DNA of 64,000 nucleotides, from the NCBI GenBank assembly GCA_024644405.1, contig JAHELC010000006.1:1-64000 (forward strand). Reading direction: 5' to 3'. The stretch is from Nitrospinaceae bacterium. GTDB taxonomy: Bacteria; Nitrospinota; Nitrospinia; Nitrospinales; Nitrospinaceae. Each line of letters begins with the position of its first letter. The stretch's first letter is position 1. The notes beneath the pieces are model-generated. The model saw only the letters and a program-made list of their open reading frames with translations, had not been told where the DNA came from and searched no databases. Shown here piece after piece: positions 56,259 through 64,000 of the stretch. The translations under genes and the position numbers were made by a program.

Positions 56259-57301
56259 TGATCAATTTGATAGGTTATCCGGAAGAAAAACTAAAACAGT
56301 TGTTTGCCGACTGGGGGGCGCCCGCCTACCGGGTCCAGCAGGTGTTCAGCTGGATTTACCTGCACCGCGTACGGCAGTTTGAGGAAATGACCAATCTTTC
56401 CAAGGACCTGAGAGCCCGCTTGGCGGGGCATTTTGTCATAACCTTGCCCCGGATTGCCGCCAGAACCCATTCGCAGGACGGCTCCATCAAATATCTATTT
56501 GAGCTGGAGGACGGCTCCCAGGTCGAGAGTGTGTGGATGCCGGACGAAACACGTAAAACCCTGTGTATCTCCAGCCAGGTCGGTTGCCGGCTGGCTTGCT
56601 CTTTTTGTCTCACCGCCACCCTGGGATTGAAAAGTAACCTCACTGCCGGGGAAATCATCGGGCAGTGCCTGGCCGTGAATGATGACCTGCCGGAGGAAAA
56701 CCAGGTCACCAATATTGTGATGATGGGAATGGGCGAACCGCTGGATAATTATGATGAAGTGTGCCAGGCCCTACGATTGATGGTATCGCCGCACGGTATG
56801 AAAATTTCCAACCGAAAAGTGACCCTGTCCACCTCCGGGCTGGTCGACCGTATCCGGCAGTTTGCGCAGGAAGACATTCACGTCAACCTGGCCATCTCGC
56901 TCAACGCCACGGAAGACGCGACGCGCGATCAGATCATGCCGATCAACAAAAAATACCCCATCAAAGCGCTCATGGATTGCCTGAAGAAGTATCCCTTAAA
57001 ACCAACCCGGCGCATTACTTTTGAGTATGTATTATTGAAAGATATTAACGATTCCGATGAGGATGCGGTGCGCCTGGGCAAGCTGTTGAGCACGGTCCGG
57101 TGCAAAATCAACCTCATTCCCTTCAATGGCTATGACGGCTCACCCTACCAGCCGCCATCGGAGGAACGGATTAAGTCGTTTCAGAACTATTTGATCCAAA
57201 AAAAGTTCTCTGCCTTTATCCGCAATAACCGGGGAAGGGATATACTGGGTGCTTGCGGCCAACTGGCGGCCCAGGCAGTGACCGGTTCTCCGGCTCAGTG
57301 A
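56258..57301 (+). CDS. rlmN: 23S rRNA/tRNA adenine-C2 methyltransferase RlmN
   Basis: 347 residues. The radical SAM cysteines are in CRLACSFC (about 112-119 region), GMGEPLDNYDEV follows, and the methyl-carrier Cys is in GACGQLAAQ near the C-terminus. It methylates A2503 of 23S rRNA and A37 of tRNAs. The ribosome site is AAGGAG 10 bases upstream. Confidence 0.96.
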   Translation: MINLIGYPEEKLKQLFADWGAPAYRVQQVFSWIYLHRVRQFEEMTNLSKDLRARLAGHFVITLPRIAARTHSQDGSIKYLFELEDGSQVESVWMPDETRKTLCISSQVGCRLACSFCLTATLGLKSNLTAGEIIGQCLAVNDDLPEENQVTNIVMMGMGEPLDNYDEVCQALRLMVSPHGMKISNRKVTLSTSGLVDRIRQFAQEDIHVNLAISLNATEDATRDQIMPINKKYPIKALMDCLKKYPLKPTRRITFEYVLLKDINDSDEDAVRLGKLLSTVRCKINLIPFNGYDGSPYQPPSEERIKSFQNYLIQKKFSAFIRNNRGRDILGACGQLAAQAVTGSPAQ

Positions 57302-57428
57302 TCATTGTCCACTTTTCCACCCCCTTCGTTTTTGAAAAAAATGTACCCTTTTCGGACCCTCAAATTCCACTTTTTATTAATCTTCTGAGAACGCGTTAAT
57401 CCATGTATTTCCAGCATTTATAATTCTC

Positions 57429-57457
57429 TTGACTTTAAAAAACCCCTATGATATTTC
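57429..57457 (+). promoter_or_regulatory. Possible promoter of the bd-like oxidase operon
   Basis: TTGACT at 57429-57434 and TATTTC at 57452-57457 with 17 bases between. The start codon is at 57580, leaving a ~120-base leader in which I see no other structure. Confidence 0.4.
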
Positions 57458-57579
57458 TCTAACCTTTTTGGACGAAATGTTATTTTTTTTCTCCCGGCTC
57501 GACAGAGCCGATTCGCCAAAAGAACTAGCAACTTCTCAATTTAATTTATTTTCTGACCCTTAACTCCAGGAACTCTGCG

Positions 57580-59712
57580 ATGCCCCCAAGTAACGTCTCA
57601 GAGCAAAAATCCTTTTCATTCAAACTGATTCTGCTGGCACTTCTGGTGTATGGCCTGGCTCACCTGAGCCCGGCGCTGCCCTGGGCTTCCCCTTCCTCTT
57701 TTTTAAACGGTCTGGGACCCCAAACTGCCCTGGCCCAGGAAGATGAAGAAGACGAGGAGGATGAAGAAGACGAGGAAGATGAGGAAGACGGCGAAGGAGA
57801 GGCGGATGAGGCCGAAGGGGAAGAGGGAGAAGAATCCGCCGAAGGCGAAGCAGCTGCTGAAGAAGAAGATACCTCATATCTTACCGATATAGGTCCTGCT
57901 AAAGAAATCATAAACGAAGGATACATTTTCCCCGGTCTGGGCAACCGCAAGGCAACCTGGGGTGCGGCGCAACTGCATATCCTGTTTGCCTCCTTTATTC
58001 TCGGTTGCCCCATGTTCGTGGTCATCATGGAAGTGATGGGCGCCCGTAGAACCCAGGGGGTCCGCAAAGCGGTGATTCTCGCCAACGTCTTCATGGGCGT
58101 TTTGACCGGCGTCATCATCGGCATCATTGGTGAAATCATTGTCGACATTCATCACGGGGTGCTGTATGGACTGTGGGCCTGCGCTTTCGCCGCGCTGATC
58201 GTCAGTTTCCTGAATTATTTCCATATCTGCATGAACACCAAGGTGTCCTCTATCGTAGGCGCGGTGGTTGGAACCTTTTTTGCCTATATTCTGGTTCCGA
58301 TAGACCACACCACGGTACCCGCCATCATTCTGGCATTATTGAATGGCGCGGTAGGCGGTTTTCTGTCCACTGCTATCATGTTTGCTCAAGCGGACTACAA
58401 GTTTGAACGCCTGGCGCACGAAATCACCAAGGTCATCGGTTTCTGTTACAGCTTCACCGCGTTGACGGGCGGTTTGTTCCTGTTCATCATGATGGTGGCT
58501 TACAAGGATTTCATCTCCTACCTGGTCACCGCCTATCCCATCCTGTTCATGATCGGGTACCCCACCCTGTTCATCCTAGAAACCATTGTCCTGTACATTT
58601 ACGTTTATTCGTGGGAACCGCTCAACAAAACCAATAAAAAAGGTCGGCACATCGTTCTGGGGGTTGTGTTGAATATCCTGGGACTGTCGCTGTTATGTGC
58701 GCTGGATGGACCGGCCACCTTCATGCAGACACCGCCCAAGCCGTATGACGCGCTGTTCACCACGATGACCGAGTGGGACCGCATTGCGACCATGACGTGG
58801 ATGCCGCTCAATTATCACCGCCTTGTGGGCAACGGCACCTTCGGCGGATTTATGGTGGGAGTTATCTCCGCTTACATGTACCTCTGGTCCAAGGATCCCA
58901 AGGAAAAAGAGTACTACGACTGGGTGGGTTACATGGGGAACTTCATCGGCGTGCTGTTCATGATTCCCCTGCCGGCGATGGGCTACATCTTCGTCCGCGA
59001 AATTTATCAGTACGACGCCACCATCGGCATGTACATCATGTCCGACCGCGAATCGATGTTCATGCTGGTGCAGGGTTTGTTGATCGGCACCATGTTCACT
59101 GCCAGTAACATTTATATGTGGGTGAGCATGAAACGTATCGAAAACGCCCACCGGTTTTTCCCGGCAATGAAACTGGGCTTCATTCTGATCGTCATTGCGG
59201 CGACCATCTGGTTCACCCCGCGACGGTTCTTCGCCACCATGCTCCCGGAACCGGGAATGAACCCCGATATGGTGTTGCCGGACAACCTGGCGTTTCTGGC
59301 GCTCATGGTCTCCAAAAATACCGCTGCGTTCGCCCTGGTGACGGTAACGCTGATCAACTACATTTTCTATACGATTTCGACACGCACCGGGAAAATTGCC
59401 TGGGGGAAAATTAATCCTCTCGGTCCCTACATTCTGATTTTCATGGGTTTCACCGATATCTGGCTGATGAGCTGGATGGGCACCATCCGCGAGTTGTCCC
59501 GGATGAACTGGCATATCTATAAAGTGTTCAAGGACGTCACCCCTGAAAAATTTGCGCCTTCGCTGGCGGAATCCGGAGTGTTCGTGACCGGCGTGGTGTG
59601 GACCTTCTTTATCGTCATGACCCTGATTATCTGGCTGGGCATCAAATATCCTAAAACCAAGAAAGACAAAACCGAGGAAGCCCCTGCAGCGGCACCTCAA
59701 ATGGCTGAATAG
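57580..59712 (+). CDS. Cytochrome bd-like oxidase membrane subunit
   Basis: 710 residues. A signal peptide (about 10-52, ending ALA) is followed by an acidic tract of about 44 Glu/Asp/Gly/Ala residues (54-97), which would face the periplasm, and then ~14 membrane helices. The first helix reads WGAAQLHILFASFILG, with H133 in the position of the haem-ligand histidine of CydA-type oxidases. Further histidines occur in DIHHGVLYG, NYFHICM, DHTTV and NYHRLVG. CydA-like proteins of this size are known from nitrite oxidisers. The start has CCAGGAACTC before ATG. The cytochrome c gene follows after 26 bases. Whether it reduces O2 or another substrate is not determined. Confidence 0.7.
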   Translation: MPPSNVSEQKSFSFKLILLALLVYGLAHLSPALPWASPSSFLNGLGPQTALAQEDEEDEEDEEDEEDEEDGEGEADEAEGEEGEESAEGEAAAEEEDTSYLTDIGPAKEIINEGYIFPGLGNRKATWGAAQLHILFASFILGCPMFVVIMEVMGARRTQGVRKAVILANVFMGVLTGVIIGIIGEIIVDIHHGVLYGLWACAFAALIVSFLNYFHICMNTKVSSIVGAVVGTFFAYILVPIDHTTVPAIILALLNGAVGGFLSTAIMFAQADYKFERLAHEITKVIGFCYSFTALTGGLFLFIMMVAYKDFISYLVTAYPILFMIGYPTLFILETIVLYIYVYSWEPLNKTNKKGRHIVLGVVLNILGLSLLCALDGPATFMQTPPKPYDALFTTMTEWDRIATMTWMPLNYHRLVGNGTFGGFMVGVISAYMYLWSKDPKEKEYYDWVGYMGNFIGVLFMIPLPAMGYIFVREIYQYDATIGMYIMSDRESMFMLVQGLLIGTMFTASNIYMWVSMKRIENAHRFFPAMKLGFILIVIAATIWFTPRRFFATMLPEPGMNPDMVLPDNLAFLALMVSKNTAAFALVTVTLINYIFYTISTRTGKIAWGKINPLGPYILIFMGFTDIWLMSWMGTIRELSRMNWHIYKVFKDVTPEKFAPSLAESGVFVTGVVWTFFIVMTLIIWLGIKYPKTKKDKTEEAPAAAPQMAE

Positions 59713-59738
59713 ATTCTGAAACTGCTTGTGAATCGATT

Positions 59739-61007
59739 ATGAAGACCTTACCTAAAATACTGATTATCGCCGCCGCCGTTGGCGTCTTTGGATACGGAGT
59801 CGGTGAATTCTTTAGCATGAACCCACCCCTGATGGCAGGGGCCATGGCGGGCCTCACCCTGCTCTATGGAATCCTGCTGACCAAACAACACCGCCCCCCC
59901 AAGGAACAGGGATTTTTCAAAAATATCGCTACTAAGATCCCGGTGGTCACTGTTATCGCGGTCATCTTATGGTTTGGCGCGGGTTATTTCGGTTTTCCTG
60001 TCTGGTGGCAAATCGAGTTCGTCTCTTTCTCCGTCATCGGCATGATCTTCTTTATCATTCTCGACTTGAAGACCATGAAGCCAGAAAAAAGTGCAGGGGA
60101 TTCTCTCCTGCGTCTAACAGTAACCTATGCCCTGCCGTCAGCCCTGTTTATTACCATTACCGCGCAACTTCCTCAATTCGATCCGGAATATGAGTTGGCC
60201 AAGTTAAACAGGCCCCCGGTCAAATTGAGTGGCCTGGCCGGACCGGAAGTGATCGCGGCGGGACGGGAAATTTTTGAATCGAATAAATGCTTCAACTGCC
60301 ACAAAGTGTTCTGGGAAGGGAACTCGGATCGCGGTCCCAATCTGGGCACCAAGCAGATCGGGTTGTATTCCGAGGATTATATCAAGGAACAGATTCTGGA
60401 CCCGCGCAAAAAGCAGTCGCCGGGATTTGAAGATAAAAAATCCAAGAAGGCCATGCCAACCTATTACGGCGAGGATTTGAGCGAAGACGAATTGAGCGCC
60501 CTGGTGTCTTATCTCAAAACCATGCGCGATCCCACTCATATTCCGGTGGAAGGGAAATTCCCGGATCAGTGGACCTGGTGGGATGATAAACAGGTCCTGG
60601 AAGAGGGCAAGATAGTCTTCGAGGGTAAAGAGCCGGCCACTGAGGGTCTCAACTGTGCCGTCTGCCATGGCGCCGATGGCATTCCCATGATGACCGGAGC
60701 CTTCGATTTCCGCAATCCCGACAACATGGACACCACAAAAATGGCGGACCATCGGCCCATCAAACTCAAGGACTGGCCGGATGATCTGTATTATCGCCGC
60801 GTCACACGGGGGGTCGACGCCACACCCATGGCGCCCTGGGGCATGCTGTTTCCGCACCTATACCTCTGGAAAGCCGAGGCCTACGCCCGGACTTTCCATG
60901 ATCCGCTGGACAAGCGGACCGAGAAAAAGCCGGTGCCGCCCATCCCAACCAAGGAAGAAATCGAACGGTGGAAAACCGAGGGATTGTTCCTCGATCCGTT
61001 GCTTTAA
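59739..61007 (+). CDS. Membrane-anchored dihaem cytochrome c
   Basis: 422 residues with four or five membrane helices in the first 145, and then a periplasmic domain with two haem c sites: CFNCH at 184-188 and CAVCH at 306-310. M239 in KKAMPTYYG is a likely sixth ligand of the first haem. It probably passes electrons to or from the bd-like subunit encoded just upstream. The operon ends at a perfect terminator 25 bases after the stop. Confidence 0.9.
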   Translation: MKTLPKILIIAAAVGVFGYGVGEFFSMNPPLMAGAMAGLTLLYGILLTKQHRPPKEQGFFKNIATKIPVVTVIAVILWFGAGYFGFPVWWQIEFVSFSVIGMIFFIILDLKTMKPEKSAGDSLLRLTVTYALPSALFITITAQLPQFDPEYELAKLNRPPVKLSGLAGPEVIAAGREIFESNKCFNCHKVFWEGNSDRGPNLGTKQIGLYSEDYIKEQILDPRKKQSPGFEDKKSKKAMPTYYGEDLSEDELSALVSYLKTMRDPTHIPVEGKFPDQWTWWDDKQVLEEGKIVFEGKEPATEGLNCAVCHGADGIPMMTGAFDFRNPDNMDTTKMADHRPIKLKDWPDDLYYRRVTRGVDATPMAPWGMLFPHLYLWKAEAYARTFHDPLDKRTEKKPVPPIPTKEEIERWKTEGLFLDPLL

Positions 61008-61031
61008 CAGCCCAGCTTGACAGAATAATCC

Positions 61032-61062
61032 AACCGGTACGGGGCTCCCGTACCGGTTTTTT
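61032..61062 (+). terminator. Intrinsic terminator of the bd-like operon
   Basis: AACCGGTACGGG at 61032-61043 pairs perfectly with CCCGTACCGGTT at 61047-61058, loop GCT, followed by a T6 run. The strongest terminator in the window. Confidence 0.92.
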
Positions 61063-61132
61063 ATTTTCCAGACGATGGGAAATTGATATGATAGGGCCTT
61101 AATTCACCCAGCGTTACTGTAAGGAGTCGGGA

Positions 61133-61615
61133 ATGAGCCGGATCGATGATCTCATCAAGGAAAACCTGAGCGAGGATGGCACAGTGCTGAGCCTTCGTGA
61201 AAAATATATCGGGTTGCGGGGCACTATGGAATTGTTCACCAAGGGTGAAATTTTGAAAAAAGTTAAAGTGCTGACCTATTCAGGAAACCAGATCGGCGAC
61301 GAGGGGGCGGAATCCATTGCCGAATGCCCGTATTTGACGAACCTGGAGAATCTTGTCCTGAATCTCAATGAAATCGGTGACGAGGGGGCAGTCGCCCTGG
61401 CCGAATCGCCGAACCTGCCGAAGGTCACCCAGATGTCGTTGTTCGGCAATGTGATCGGTGACGAAGGAGCGCGGGCGTTTGCCGATTCGCCGAACAGCAA
61501 GAAACTCATCAAATTGGATTTATACAAAAACCAGTTTTCCCCGGAGGGTATCAAGGCTTTAACTGAGTCCAAAAACCTCAAAAACTGCGAGGAGCTGGAA
61601 ATTTACCGGGAGTAG
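61133..61615 (+). CDS. Leucine-rich repeat (RNI-type) protein
   Basis: 160 residues. About four repeats of 28-29 residues from about residue 50, each with the pattern N-x-I-G-D-E-G-A-x-A-x-A-x-S-P (for example NEIGDEGAVALAES and NVIGDEGARAFADS). No signal peptide, so it is cytosolic. LRR proteins of this type bind other proteins. AAGGAG-type site precedes the ATG. Confidence 0.85.
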   Translation: MSRIDDLIKENLSEDGTVLSLREKYIGLRGTMELFTKGEILKKVKVLTYSGNQIGDEGAESIAECPYLTNLENLVLNLNEIGDEGAVALAESPNLPKVTQMSLFGNVIGDEGARAFADSPNSKKLIKLDLYKNQFSPEGIKALTESKNLKNCEELEIYRE

Positions 61616-61622
61616 TCCCGGT

Positions 61623-61922
61623 TCAGGAAGGTTGCCCGCTCTGGTCCGCCCATTGTTTCGGCGTCAGGGTTTTGATCTGAATCGCGTGAATCAACTTGGG
61701 TGAACCGTTGATTTGATCGTCCAGCGCGCTATAGACCAGTCGTCGCTGGTCGATTAAATTGGTGTTTTCAAATCTTGCGGAAACGACGGTGACCGCGTAA
61801 TGCCCTCCCCCGCCGGCGGCTTTATGTCCCCGGTGCAGATAGCTTTCGTCGATGATGTCCACGTGGGACGCCTCGAGTTTTTCCTTTAATATTTGATCGA
61901 TCATTTGAACCGCTGGATCCAT
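61623..61922 (-). CDS. BolA family protein
   Basis: 99 residues. The family HYAVTVVSARFENTNLIDQRRLVYSAL and HAIQIKTLTP segments are present, with the class II KH-like fold. BolA proteins bind a [2Fe-2S] cluster together with monothiol glutaredoxins. The Gly-rich stretch (KAAGGGGHYA) fits the family's S-x(0-2)-H region. No Grx4 is adjacent. Confidence 0.93.
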   Translation of the reverse strand: MDPAVQMIDQILKEKLEASHVDIIDESYLHRGHKAAGGGGHYAVTVVSARFENTNLIDQRRLVYSALDDQINGSPKLIHAIQIKTLTPKQWADQSGQPS

Positions 61923-61991
61923 TATCGCACCTGAATTAAAATAATATTACGGGTTTAAATTGCTTTTCATTTATTGGTAAACTGGCAGGAA

Positions 61992-62198
61992 TTACTCAGC
62001 ATCCCGGGCATTCATATCGGGAAGATCGTAAAAATTCTTCAGATTATCCGCATACCGTGAGTGAGCTTCGTTTTTATCCTCGTCCACCAGACGGGTACGG
62101 CACTTGGCGCAAACCGGAATGCGGTCCGGCGAATATGACTTGATCCGGTTTTTAACGCCGCACTCGGGGCATTCGATGATAAAAATATCTTTGTCCAT
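61992..62198 (-). CDS. Small zinc ribbon protein
   Basis: 68 residues. Two CxxC pairs (CPECG at about 10-14 and CAKCR at about 31-35) form a zinc ribbon, followed by a helical acidic tail. Similar small ribbons act as regulators or as part of transcription or translation machineries. Function unknown. Confidence 0.7.
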   Translation of the reverse strand: MDKDIFIIECPECGVKNRIKSYSPDRIPVCAKCRTRLVDEDKNEAHSRYADNLKNFYDLPDMNARDAE

Positions 62199-62258
62199 CC
62201 CTTTGTCCCTTAACGTGATTTAGGGTGTATTATAGACCAAAGGAGCCTGTGATTTAAA

Positions 62259-62537
62259 ATGTTTGTTTTCACCACCCGAAACTTTAAACAATTGCCTCTC
62301 AGAACGAAAATCGGGCTATTCCTTGCGGTCACTCTCGGGATCACACTGCTGGTTTTCTTCGGCATTACTTTTATGGTGATTGCCCTGATCGGCGGGCTGA
62401 TCACTATGGTCGCCAATCTGTTTCGAGGCAGCCGTCCCCAATCGCGGCCTTTGCGGGATCCTTTCCGTCCACGTCCGCCCTCTCAAAAACCCCAACCGCC
62501 CCGCAAGTTTGACGACGATGACATTATCGATGTGTGA
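62259..62537 (+). CDS. Small membrane protein, Pro/Arg-rich tail
   Basis: 92 residues with one long hydrophobic region (about 18-48; two helices possible) and a C-terminal tail rich in Arg and Pro (FRPRPPSQKPQPPRK) that ends DDDDIIDV. The ORF lies between convergent genes. No family recognised. Confidence 0.6.
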   Translation: MFVFTTRNFKQLPLRTKIGLFLAVTLGITLLVFFGITFMVIALIGGLITMVANLFRGSRPQSRPLRDPFRPRPPSQKPQPPRKFDDDDIIDV

Positions 62538-62549
62538 CGGGTTCGTCGG

Positions 62550-63947
62550 TTAGTGCGGTTTCTTGTATTGATGAGTGGACCGGCCCAGGTACACCTCCGC
62601 CGCTTCCATGAGGGTCTCCGACAGGGTGGGATGAGGGTGCACCGTTTCCGCCAGGTCTGTGGCAGTGGCATTTAACCGAATGGCCAGGACGGCTTCTGAA
62701 ATGAGGTCCCCCACCCCGACGCCGACCAGGCCCACACCCAGGATGCGATCTGTTTTGGGATCGATCATCAGCTTGGTAGTCCCGTCATTTCTTCCCAAGG
62801 TACCGGCCCTCCCGGAAGCCCCCCAGGGAAATTTTGCGATGGCGACTTCGATCCCTTTCTCTCTGGCCTCCAGTTCAGTCAGACCGCACCAGGCGATTTC
62901 CGGATCGGTAAATACCACGGCAGGGATGACCATCTCTTCCTCCGCCGGAGAATCTCCCAACAGGCCGTCGACCGTCCTTTTAGCCTCATGAGACGCCTTG
63001 TGAGCCAGCATCGCGCCGCCCACTACATCGCCGATCGCGAAAATGGAAGGGTCCGACGTCCGCCCATGCGGATCGGCTTTCACGAATCCCTTGGTGTCCG
63101 TTTCCACCTGAGTGTTTTCCAGACCCAAACCGGAGGTGTTCGGTTGGCGGCCCACCGAAACCAGAACACGGTCAAATCCCGCCTCCTCCGCTTCACCGGA
63201 TCCCTGCAAAACCACCTGGAGGCATTCTCCTGCGTCCTTGATCCCGGTCACACGGGTATTGAGATGAATGGCTTCAAATTCCTTTTTGAGCCGGGCCTGT
63301 AAAATACGGACCAGATCGCGATCCGCTCCCGGCAGCAGGCCGTCGGTCATTTCCACGACGGTCACCTGGCTCCCCAACGCGGCATAAACGGTTCCCATTT
63401 CCAGGCCGATATAGCCTCCCCCGATGACCAGCAGGCGCTCTGGAATGTCCTCCAGTTCCAGAGCACCGGTGGAATCCATCAGCCGCGAACCGACTTGCGT
63501 CCAATCCTTTGGAATGATCGGTCGTGAACCCACAGCAATGAGAGCGCGGTCAAACGAGAGTGTTCCATGGCCTTCGACCCGAACCGAGCGCGAATCTTCA
63601 AACACAGCCCGCCCCTGTATCCGTTGGATCCCCCGCTGCTTGCACAGTTGCGCCAACCCGCCCGTAAGGTTGCCGGTGACCTTTTCCTTCCAGGTGCGAA
63701 TCTTATCAAGATCAATGGCCGGTTCTCCAAAATGAAGACCCCAGTCCCCGGCATGCCTGACTTCAGAAATCAATTTCGCCAGATGCAAAAGGGTCTTTGA
63801 GGGAATACAACCGCGCAAAAGGCAAACGCCTCCCAGCTGGTCTTCTTCATCGACGAGAGTTACCCGCATCCCCCTGTCGGCGGCCAGAAATGCAGCGGCA
63901 TATCCGCCGGGTCCACCGCCAATTATCAACAAGTTCTGTTCGCTCAT
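62550..63947 (-). CDS. lpdA: Dihydrolipoamide dehydrogenase
   Basis: 465 residues. The FAD loop is GGGPGGYAAA (about 9-18), the redox disulfide is GGVCLLRGCIPSKTL, the NAD loop is VIGGGYIGLEMG, and the final HPHPTLSE supplies the catalytic His and Glu. It reoxidises lipoyl groups of 2-oxoacid dehydrogenases or the glycine system. The ATG overlaps an upstream stop (TGATG), so an operon continues beyond the window. Confidence 0.96.
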   Translation of the reverse strand: MSEQNLLIIGGGPGGYAAAFLAADRGMRVTLVDEEDQLGGVCLLRGCIPSKTLLHLAKLISEVRHAGDWGLHFGEPAIDLDKIRTWKEKVTGNLTGGLAQLCKQRGIQRIQGRAVFEDSRSVRVEGHGTLSFDRALIAVGSRPIIPKDWTQVGSRLMDSTGALELEDIPERLLVIGGGYIGLEMGTVYAALGSQVTVVEMTDGLLPGADRDLVRILQARLKKEFEAIHLNTRVTGIKDAGECLQVVLQGSGEAEEAGFDRVLVSVGRQPNTSGLGLENTQVETDTKGFVKADPHGRTSDPSIFAIGDVVGGAMLAHKASHEAKRTVDGLLGDSPAEEEMVIPAVVFTDPEIAWCGLTELEAREKGIEVAIAKFPWGASGRAGTLGRNDGTTKLMIDPKTDRILGVGLVGVGVGDLISEAVLAIRLNATATDLAETVHPHPTLSETLMEAAEVYLGRSTHQYKKPH

Positions 63948-64000
63948 CAGGTAACGTTTCTCGCCAAGAGGAAGTGAAAGATGCCGTTCGGGTTATTTGT
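63947..64000 (-). CDS. 3' end of a CDS upstream of lpdA
   Basis: The frame that ends in TGA at 63947-63949 is open to the window edge (17 codons, ending GIFHFLLARNVT) and overlaps the lpdA ATG by one base. The TGATG overlap suggests a real gene, but too little is visible to name it. Confidence 0.4.
   Translation of the reverse strand, partial: TNNPNGIFHFLLARNVT

Noticed and set aside
57739-57870. Tandem DNA repeat or assembly artefact
   Set aside because: Codons vary throughout the acidic tract, so it is not a pure DNA repeat and reads as real coding sequence.
58693-59700. 335-codon open frame on the minus strand
   Set aside because: Lies antisense inside the bd-like oxidase gene, is His/Arg/Gly rich without hydrophobic or family motifs, and its codons mirror the real frame.
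1-64000. CRISPR arrays, tRNA genes, rRNA and insertion sequences
   Set aside because: Looked for repeats with spacers, cloverleaf ends with CCA, and transposase motifs; found none. The tyrosine recombinase at 42067 is a Xer-type housekeeping enzyme, not an integrase with nearby att sites.

Overview
The window reads as chromosomal DNA of a free-living, Gram-negative, respiring bacterium. The best guess is a marine Nitrospinota (Nitrospina-like) organism, mainly because of a long cytochrome bd-like membrane protein next to a membrane-anchored dihaem cytochrome c, a type of pair known from nitrite oxidisers. No rRNA or nitrite oxidoreductase gene is present to settle the taxonomy, so this is inference. 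Coding density is high, no gap between genes exceeds 300 bases, and I saw no tRNA, CRISPR array, insertion sequence or prophage.

Layout. 1-9.9 kb (mostly minus strand): a truncated single-pass membrane protein, coaE, a class IV aminotransferase, a CvpA-like protein, a large Slt-type lytic transglycosylase, a Nudix hydrolase coupled to an unusual protein with a C-terminal HPr domain, an HNH nuclease, a GlcD-type oxidase, a VOC protein and a 54-residue membrane protein. 10.0-12.3 kb (plus): a strong promoter, a small secreted protein, the C-terminal 40% of a CusA/CzcA-type RND pump and an FMN-binding-like protein, apparently the remains of a metal-efflux operon. 12.3-15.2 kb: a promoter and a two-gene module of a MoxR-like AAA+ ATPase and a 608-residue protein whose N-terminal half resembles the DUF5682/TraB-like class. 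15.3-20 kb: murJ, thrH, a zinc ribbon-SH3 membrane protein, an M32 carboxypeptidase and a mini ferritin-like protein.

20.1-24 kb is an iron locus. A consensus promoter abutting a Fur-box-like palindrome drives a haem c-FTR1 permease fusion, which is translationally coupled to a beta-propeller membrane protein. The two proteins end in homologous cytoplasmic tails with the pattern H-D-x2-E-H-I-x2-H-x3-C. A Fur-family regulator lies at 45.5 kb. 24-34 kb holds a two-aldolase operon, an EVE protein, a Rossmann protein, a GAF/HD-GYP protein with a large insertion, mgtE, a TPR protein, a lipoyl-like domain lacking its lysine, and several small unknowns.

34-43 kb (minus) is a classic fatty-acid and phospholipid cluster: yceD-rpmF-plsX-fabH-fabD-fabG-acpP-fabF-rnc-radical SAM, preceded by a Xer recombinase. 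43-48.8 kb: fbp, hisS, the Fur-family gene, an HtrA protease, a small secreted protein and an SUMF1-like lipoprotein. 48.9-57.3 kb: an 849-residue TPR protein, acs, a DUF1566 protein, an orphan HI0074-like protein, rdgB, a membrane lipoprotein and rlmN. 57.4-61.1 kb: the bd-like protein and its cytochrome c, closed by a perfect terminator. 61-64 kb: a leucine-rich repeat protein, a BolA protein, a zinc ribbon, a small membrane protein and lpdA.

The most promising candidates for undescribed biology are the MoxR/DUF5682-like module, the FTR1-propeller pair with matched tails, and the bd-like/cytochrome c pair.
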